64,000 bases of DNA from JACKCR01 sp041390305 (GTDB lineage Bacteria > Eisenbacteria > RBG-16-71-46 > CAIMUX01): NCBI GenBank assembly GCA_041390305.1, contig JAWKQE010000016.1:1-64000 (forward strand). The letters run 5' to 3'. How positions within the stretch are numbered: position 1 is the first letter of the stretch; every line of letters starts with the position of its first letter. The notes below the pieces were generated by a model, which saw only the letters and a list, made by a program, of their open reading frames with translations, was not told where the DNA came from and ran no database searches. Positions 59,374 to 64,000 of this stretch are shown here, piece after piece. Both the position numbers and the translations under genes were made by a program.

Positions 59374-60179
59374 CGACGCTTTCCGGCCGCTCTCGCGGCG
59401 GCGAGAAAGGCACGCGCGCGCTCGGGATCCACCGGATTCCCCGCGCGTCCCGCCTTCTCGAGCGCACTGCCGACGATGAGGCCGTCGGCCACGCCGAACA
59501 GGGCGGCCACGTTGTCCATGTTGGTTCCGCTCGCGACGAAGAGCGGGACGTTCTTGATCACGGCCCGGGCCCGTGCGAGCAGCTCGGGATCGGGGGGCGC
59601 TCCCGTCCGTCCCCCGGTGAGGAGAACCGCATCCGCCTTCCCCCGCTCCGCGAGGTCGGCGAGTTCCTCTTCCCACGGACGATCGACGAGCGGCGCCGCG
59701 TGCTTGACGCGGAAGTCGGCGAAGATCTGCACGGTGGGCGCGATCGACGCGCGGAGACGGAGCGTCTCGGCCGCTCTCCCCTCGATCAGGCCCTGGTCCG
59801 TGACGGCCGCACCAACATGCACGTTGGCGCGCACGAAAGACGCCCCGGTCGCCGCGGCGATCGAGAGGGCCGAGTGCACGTCGTTCCGGAGGACGTTCAC
59901 GCCGAGCGGGAGTTCACACTGTGCGCGGATCCGTTCGATGACGGCGGTCATCGCCGCCACCGTGACTGCGGGAACGTCGTCCTTGAAGAACGGAGCGTCC
60001 CCGAAGTTCTCGACGATGAGACCGTCGTAGCCGAGTTCGGCGAGACAGCGCGCATCTTCGAGCGCACGGCGCTGCACCTCGTCCATCTTCCCGCGAAACC
60101 CGGGAGATCCGGGCAGGGGGTCGAGATGTACGACCCCGAGCACCGGCTGCCGGGTAGAGAAGGGCCACTTCGGCTTCAC
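59370..60179 (-). CDS. BtpA/SgcQ-family TIM-barrel protein
   Basis: 269 residues, cytosolic. The family shows VLGVVHLDPLPGSPGF at the start, GYDGLIVENFGDAPF, PLGVNVLRNDVHSAL, FVRANVHVGAAVTDQGLIEG, DAVLLTGGRTG and VPLFVASGTNMDNVAALFGVADGLIVGSAL; this is a phosphate-binding TIM barrel. BtpA is linked to photosystem I stability in cyanobacteria and SgcQ to a cryptic PTS sugar operon in E. coli; neither defines function here. GTG 60179 is supported by GGGAG. Nineteen bases separate it from the small barrel gene upstream. Confidence 0.88.
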   Translation of the reverse strand: MKPKWPFSTRQPVLGVVHLDPLPGSPGFRGKMDEVQRRALEDARCLAELGYDGLIVENFGDAPFFKDDVPAVTVAAMTAVIERIRAQCELPLGVNVLRNDVHSALSIAAATGASFVRANVHVGAAVTDQGLIEGRAAETLRLRASIAPTVQIFADFRVKHAAPLVDRPWEEELADLAERGKADAVLLTGGRTGAPPDPELLARARAVIKNVPLFVASGTNMDNVAALFGVADGLIVGSALEKAGRAGNPVDPERARAFLAAARAAGKRR

Positions 60180-60198
60180 GCGATCTCCCTAGTAGTCT

Positions 60199-60726
60199 CT
60201 AGTTCGCACCGCCGAGGATGTAGCCGACGCCGAGCTTGAAGTCCGGGTGCCGGTCACTCAGGCCGATCTTGAGGTCGAAGAGGAGTCCGTTGCCGTTCTC
60301 CATCCCCATCTGGTACCCCGCGTCGAGGGCGGCGACCAGCTCCGTGTCGTTGTAGCTGACGTCGATGCCGAAGATCTCTTCGTCGTAGCTGTAGCGGATG
60401 TGTCCGATACCGACGAAGAGCCCCGCGAACCCCCGCCCTTGGCCGACCGGAATCTCGCCGACGAAACTGGGCCCGGCCGTCACGACCGTGAAGTTGTCCC
60501 CGAAGCCGATGTCCGCGGACAGCTTGAGGCCGATGGGCGGCGTGATCTCGCCAAGGTCGGCGAATCCGCCGATGACGATCTGATCCGGGGACGAGCTGAA
60601 CCCGACGGTCGGACCGAATCCCTGCAGGCTGATGCCGCTCTCCTCGGCGACGGCCGAAGACGAAACGGAAGCCACGGCGAGAGCACCGAGTGTGAACGCG
60701 AGAACGCGGAGACGCTTTGCCAGCAT
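60199..60726 (-). CDS. Small exported outer-membrane-type protein
   Basis: 175 residues. Signal peptide LAFTLGALAVASVSSSAVAEES, then eight or so amphipathic strands rich in Gly, Tyr and Phe (GFADLGEITPPIGLKLSADIGFGDNF, GLFVGIGHIRYSYDE, LVAALDAGYQMGM), ending KLGVGYILGGAN. It resembles small OmpA/porin-like barrels but no family is named. AAGGAGG lies four bases before ATG 60726; the adjacent ATG 60729 is too close to it. It appears to head the leftward run with BtpA, IrrE-like, BMC, EIIA and the GT-C genes. Confidence 0.7.
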   Translation of the reverse strand: MLAKRLRVLAFTLGALAVASVSSSAVAEESGISLQGFGPTVGFSSSPDQIVIGGFADLGEITPPIGLKLSADIGFGDNFTVVTAGPSFVGEIPVGQGRGFAGLFVGIGHIRYSYDEEIFGIDVSYNDTELVAALDAGYQMGMENGNGLLFDLKIGLSDRHPDFKLGVGYILGGAN

Positions 60727-60908
60727 CATTCCTCCTTGGCGGTTGCATGCATCTGGCCCCACGTCGGAACTACCGACAGGGAGAGCCATCCTGGACCCAC
60801 GGCGTGAGCACTTGCCTCCCATCGGAAGGGAGCGCTCACGGCAGGTGCGCGGCTGGCTCGGGATTGTCGCCGGGAGTTCGGCGCTGGTCAAACGAAACGG
60901 ACGCACGA

Positions 60909-60938
60909 GGGCCCGGAACCGCTACCGGTTCCGGGCCC
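60909..60938 (-). terminator. 13-bp hairpin after hsp20
   Basis: GGGCCCGGAACCG (60909-60921), four-base loop, CGGTTCCGGGCCC (60926-60938): the strongest hairpin in the window. It lies 46 bases after the hsp20 stop and about 180 bases before the small barrel gene. No T-run follows on either strand. Confidence 0.65.
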
Positions 60939-60983
60939 CTTGCGCACGATTCCTTCGCGCGTCGCGTGAGTCCTTCACACGCC

Positions 60984-61457
60984 TTACTGGATCTGGAGAC
61001 GTACCGGCTGCGCTTCCGGAAGGAACGGGAGCGTCAGCTCGAGAACACCGTCCTCGAAGCGGGCCGTCACCTTGGGAGCGTCGATCTTCTCCGGCAGCCG
61101 TAGCGTCCGCTCGAAGGTGCCGACGTACCGCTCCTGACGAACGACCTTGCCGTCCTTCTCCTCCTTCTGCTCCGACTTCCGCTCCCCGCGGATCGTGAGC
61201 ACACCGTCCTGGAACGTCACCTCGATGTCGTCCTTCCGCAGACCCGGCAGGTCGAGGTGGACCTTGTAGTGGTCCTTCTCCTGGACGAGATCCATCGGAG
61301 GGGTGAGACGACGAGTGACGCCTCCGTTCTGATCCTTGGTCTCGGTCACGGACGGGGCGGTGAGCGCCCAGCTCATGAGATTCTCGAACTCGCGATCGAA
61401 GTCGCCGAAGAGCGTGTTCCTGCGAGTGTTTCCGGGGGTCCACTGTACGAGCTTCAT
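60984..61457 (-). CDS. Hsp20 small heat-shock protein
   Basis: Cytosolic holdase of 157 residues. Alpha-crystallin domain at ~55-150: PMDLVQEKDHYKVHLDLPGLRKDDIEVTFQDGVLTIRGERK and the A-x-x-x-n-GvL C-terminal signature seen as ARFEDGVLELTLPFL; the C-terminal RLQIQ tail replaces a typical IXI motif. ATG 61457 is preferred over ATG 61466 because AGGAGG lies nine bases before 61457 and immediately at 61466. A palindrome and an AT-rich island lie upstream at 61684-61743. Confidence 0.93.
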   Translation of the reverse strand: MKLVQWTPGNTRRNTLFGDFDREFENLMSWALTAPSVTETKDQNGGVTRRLTPPMDLVQEKDHYKVHLDLPGLRKDDIEVTFQDGVLTIRGERKSEQKEEKDGKVVRQERYVGTFERTLRLPEKIDAPKVTARFEDGVLELTLPFLPEAQPVRLQIQ

Positions 61458-61683
61458 TGGTTCCATCCTCCTGCTTCATCCATCTCTGGTCGTTGGTCAA
61501 CCTTCGGGCCGGATCCCGGGTCGGGCTCAATCTCCCCGAGACCCAGCCATCTCTGTACGGTTGAGAAGAAGCAGGGGACGTGCCACGAGCGGGACGATCT
61601 CCGCACGAGAGTCGCAACTCGCTGTCAGCGATGCAGATAAAACGCAGACCCGCGTCGGCCCACGACATGGGCGAGGAACCCGG

Positions 61684-61743
61684 TCACAGATGTGATCCAA
61701 AATGGAACGCCGCAGCTATCCCGTGTGATTCATTTTGAATCAC
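61684..61743. promoter_or_regulatory. AT-rich island with palindromes between metG and hsp20
   Basis: GTGATTCATTTTGAATCAC (61725-61743) is a perfect 8-bp palindrome with a TTT centre. TCACAGATGTGA (61684-61695) is a second, 5-bp inverted repeat, and TGTGATCC/TGTGATTC occur at 61691 and 61724. The island is AT-rich against a very GC-rich background. It sits 19 bases after metG and about 270 bases before hsp20, so it could be an operator for hsp20 or a metG transcript end. Confidence 0.5.
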
Positions 61744-61762
61744 TCTGCCGGTTTGCGACGGG

Positions 61763-63454
61763 TCACTCCTCCGTCAGCTCGTACTGCCGGAAGAGGAGAC
61801 GGGGCTCCCCGAGCGTATGCCCGGCCGGGAGTTCCGTCGTCGCGTCCTGCCACCGCAGGCTACCTTCGGGTAGACAGAGCATCTCCCGGGTCGCTTCGGC
61901 CGAGTAGGGCAGGAACGGAGCCATGAGCGTGGCCAGCCCCTTCACCGTCTGCACGCAGACGTTGAGGATGGTGCCGCCGGCGGCGGAATCCGTCTTCCGC
62001 ACCTTCCACGGCTCCTTGTCGTTGAAGTACGCGTTCGTGTCCCTTGCCAGCGCCATGAGGTCGCCGAGCGCGGCCTTGAACCGGTAGGCGTCGAGGTTCT
62101 TCCCCATCGAAGCCTGGGTCTCCGTGATCCGGGCGAGCTGGGCCAGGTCCCGGGCATCCCGCTCCCCCACTTCGGGCACGACGCCCTCGTAGAAGCGCTG
62201 GACGAACGTCAGCGTCCGATTCACGTAGTTGCCGAGTGCCCCCAGGAGCTCGGAGTTGTTCCGCTGGACGAGATCGGCGAGATCGAACGCCGTCCGCGCG
62301 CTCTCCGGCGCGATCGCCGTCAGGTAGTAGCGGAGTGGGTCCGGGTCGAACTCCTCGAGGAACTCGCCGAGCCAAACGGCATTTCCACGACTCTTCGAGA
62401 ACTTCTCCTCCGTGTCGCCCAGCTTCACGTTGAGGAAGGAGTTGGCCACGACCTGTGCCGGCAGTTGGTACGTACCCTCCGCCATCATCATCGCCGGCCA
62501 CGTCAGCGCGTGGAACACGGTGTTGTCTTCGCCGATGAAGTGAACGATCCGGGTGTCGGAGTCCTTCCACCAACGCTCGTACTCGGTCCAGTCCCCGCCG
62601 TGGGTCGCGCAGTGCTGGGCGGTGAAGGAGACGTACCCGATCGGCGCATCGAACCACACGTAGAGCACCTTGCCGTCCGCATCCGGATCGTCGAGCGGAA
62701 CGGGCACGCCCCAGTTCAGGTCGCGCGTCATCGCACGCTCCGGAAGCCCCTGCTTGATCTGGCCGAGCGCGAAGTTCAGCACCGTGTCGCGCCAGGCCGG
62801 CTGATCTCCGCTCGCCTCACGCTTCGACTCGAGCCACTCGTGGAGCGGCTCCTCGAACTTGCCGAGCTGGAGGTACCAGTGCGTCGTCTCCCGCAGCTCC
62901 GGAGTCGTCCCCGTCACGGTGCTCCGAGGGTTCTTCAGCTCGATCTGGTCGTAGGTGGTACCGCAGCGGTCGCACTGGTCGCCATGTGCATCGGGGTTGC
63001 CGCAACTCGGACACGTACCCTCGACGTACCGGTCCGGCAGGAACTGGTTCGCCTCGACGTCGTAGAGCTGCTTCGAGGTCTGCTTCTGGAAGTATCCCTT
63101 CTCGTGGATCGACCGGAAGAACCCCTGACTGATCCGCTCGTGCATCTCGACGAAGTCCGGATGGTGCGTCCCTCCGTACACGTCGAACTCCACGCCGACA
63201 CGCGCGAAGTCTTCCTTCTGGAAGCTGTTGTAGCGGGTCACGAGCTCTTGGACCGGAACGCCTTCCTTCCTCGCCGACATGAGCGACGCCACCCCGTTGT
63301 CGTCGCTCCCGCAGACGAAGAGCACTTCCTCTCCCTTCGAGCGGAGGTAGCGGACGAAGATGTCCGCAGGGAGATAGGCACCGGCCAGGTGTCCGACATG
63401 GAGCCGACCGTTCGAGTACGGGAGGCCGGATGTGACGAGGAAGCGACGGGCCAT
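61763..63454 (-). CDS. metG: Methionyl-tRNA synthetase
   Basis: Class Ia synthetase of 563 residues, cytosolic. LPYSNGRLHVGHLAGAYLPAD carries the HIGH-type motif, FVCGSDDNGV and the zinc-knuckle CPSCGNPDAHGDQCDRCG (~152-170) are in place, KFSKSRGNAVW is the KMSKS-type loop, and WFDAPIGYVSFT/HFIGEDNTVFHALTWPAM complete the catalytic domain. The length fits the form without the C-terminal tRNA-binding (Tyr-AND) domain. AAAGGACC precedes ATG 63454. The hsp20 gene and its palindromic region follow downstream. Confidence 0.97.
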   Translation of the reverse strand: MARRFLVTSGLPYSNGRLHVGHLAGAYLPADIFVRYLRSKGEEVLFVCGSDDNGVASLMSARKEGVPVQELVTRYNSFQKEDFARVGVEFDVYGGTHHPDFVEMHERISQGFFRSIHEKGYFQKQTSKQLYDVEANQFLPDRYVEGTCPSCGNPDAHGDQCDRCGTTYDQIELKNPRSTVTGTTPELRETTHWYLQLGKFEEPLHEWLESKREASGDQPAWRDTVLNFALGQIKQGLPERAMTRDLNWGVPVPLDDPDADGKVLYVWFDAPIGYVSFTAQHCATHGGDWTEYERWWKDSDTRIVHFIGEDNTVFHALTWPAMMMAEGTYQLPAQVVANSFLNVKLGDTEEKFSKSRGNAVWLGEFLEEFDPDPLRYYLTAIAPESARTAFDLADLVQRNNSELLGALGNYVNRTLTFVQRFYEGVVPEVGERDARDLAQLARITETQASMGKNLDAYRFKAALGDLMALARDTNAYFNDKEPWKVRKTDSAAGGTILNVCVQTVKGLATLMAPFLPYSAEATREMLCLPEGSLRWQDATTELPAGHTLGEPRLLFRQYELTEE

Positions 63455-63674
63455 GAAGTAAGGGTCCTTTCCAGGCTGCCAGGGCTCACGAACGAACCGC
63501 GAGGATACAACGGCGGAACGCGGGGACCAACCTCGCTGGCGGCTCGGATCCGCTGGGCTCCGCCCTCACCGACTCAACAACTCGGACGCCCCTCCCTGCG
63601 CGCCCGAACCAGCAGCTCGGTCGCGACTCATGCGTCGCGGCACCCGGGAGCCACAGCTCGCTCTTTGCGCGTGC

Positions 63675-64000
63675 CTAGGAACCGAGGCTCGCCCGTCGCG
63701 CCATGTCCAGGATCCGCCGGGCGGCGACGGCAGCGCCCCCCAGAGCGGGGCGGCCATCCGGCTCAGCCGCGGTGACGATCGCATCCAGGGCCGGACCGAG
63801 TCGCCCCTCGTAGAGGTCGCGCTCGCTCAGGAGCACCTGGCGGAGATACCGCTCGATCGCGTCGACGAGGATCGGATACTCCGGAAACCCCGTGCGCACG
63901 GCATGGATGAGCGGCTTCCGGTTCACGATGCACTCCGAGACGATGCCGTATCCGGGCTTCGAGACGACCACGTCACAGCTGGCCAGGACGTCACGGAAGG
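63675..64000 (-). CDS. Glycosyltransferase, C-terminal part, truncated by window edge
   Basis: Only the last ~108 residues are in the window. Reading from the edge, RDVLASCDVVVSKPGYGIVSECIVNRKPLIHAVRTGFPEYPILVDAIERY carries the GYG/SE donor-site pattern of GT-B/MurG-like and L-arabinokinase-associated glycosyltransferases. The rest of the protein lies to the right. Function beyond nucleotide-sugar binding is unknown. Confidence 0.65.
   Translation of the reverse strand, partial: FRDVLASCDVVVSKPGYGIVSECIVNRKPLIHAVRTGFPEYPILVDAIERYLRQVLLSERDLYEGRLGPALDAIVTAAEPDGRPALGGAAVAARRILDMARRASLGS

Noticed and set aside
1..64000. tRNA, rRNA, tmRNA or riboswitch genes
   Set aside because: I looked in intergenic stretches for T-loop-like and other conserved elements and recognised none; a covariance-model search would be needed to exclude small RNAs.

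Overview
The window is high-GC bacterial chromosome from what looks like a free-living, Gram-negative-type (diderm) organism. It carries outer-membrane-type beta-barrels, many lipoproteins, very long secreted proteins with C-terminal FlgD-like/sorting-type domains, dockerin/thrombospondin-3-like Asp-rich repeats, a GACC-type cysteine repeat array, several Hanks-type Ser/Thr kinases and an ECF sigma factor coupled to a TPR kinase. Together these point to an FCB-superphylum or Planctomycetes/Acidobacteria-like lineage (Eisenbacteria/Krumholzibacteria-like is my best guess). This is inference from domain style, not a phylogenetic result. Intact conserved anchors are HtpG, PEP carboxylase, TyrRS, AspRS, MetRS, a soluble transhydrogenase and alpha-glucan phosphorylase.

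Layout. 1-5.7 kb: htpG, then a beta-helix lipoprotein and a secreted VWA protein, followed by a decanucleotide tandem repeat and a large inverted repeat. 6-15.2 kb: a signalling block with ECF sigma factor plus TPR kinase (leftward, 4-nt overlap), a P-loop NTPase, a second kinase, an outer-membrane-type protein and a phospholipase-D-like lipoprotein. 15.2-25.2 kb: an orphan MCE/MlaD lipoprotein, ppc, sthA-HDOD (overlapping), a DEDDh exonuclease and glgP. 25.7-33.7 kb: REC-histidine kinase, DUF5715-LysM protein, DUF445 protein, methyltransferase, a multiply frameshifted aldo/keto reductase, and tyrS whose 5' end is also out of frame. 33.7-45.6 kb: SGNH-like protein, aspS, a 1670-residue protein with 21 Cys-rich repeats, a PEGA-type kinase and its translationally coupled exported partner. 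45.7-53.5 kb: an ABC-2 permease/M1 aminopeptidase fusion with its ATPase, a tiny membrane protein, a MEMO-family gene broken by one frameshift, and a multi-TM protein. 53.5-60.7 kb: one tight leftward gene run: small barrel, BtpA-like, IrrE-like, BMC-type shell protein, PTS-EIIA-like, and two GT-C-like membrane proteins. 61-64 kb: hsp20, metG, and the 3' end of a glycosyltransferase.

The most unusual unit is the 53.5-60.2 kb operon. It places a lone tandem-BMC (microcompartment shell-type) protein between an IrrE/ImmA-like protein whose HExxH motif has lost its Glu and a PTS-EIIA-like domain, with a BtpA/SgcQ-like TIM barrel at the front and two polytopic GT-C-like proteins at the end. No enzyme core or pentameric vertex protein is visible in the window. 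The other items deserving attention are the repeat array at 38.6-41.3 kb, the local concentration of frameshifts at 30.8-31.75 kb, and several palindromes or direct repeats in intergenic DNA. No tRNA, rRNA, CRISPR array, insertion sequence or origin was seen.
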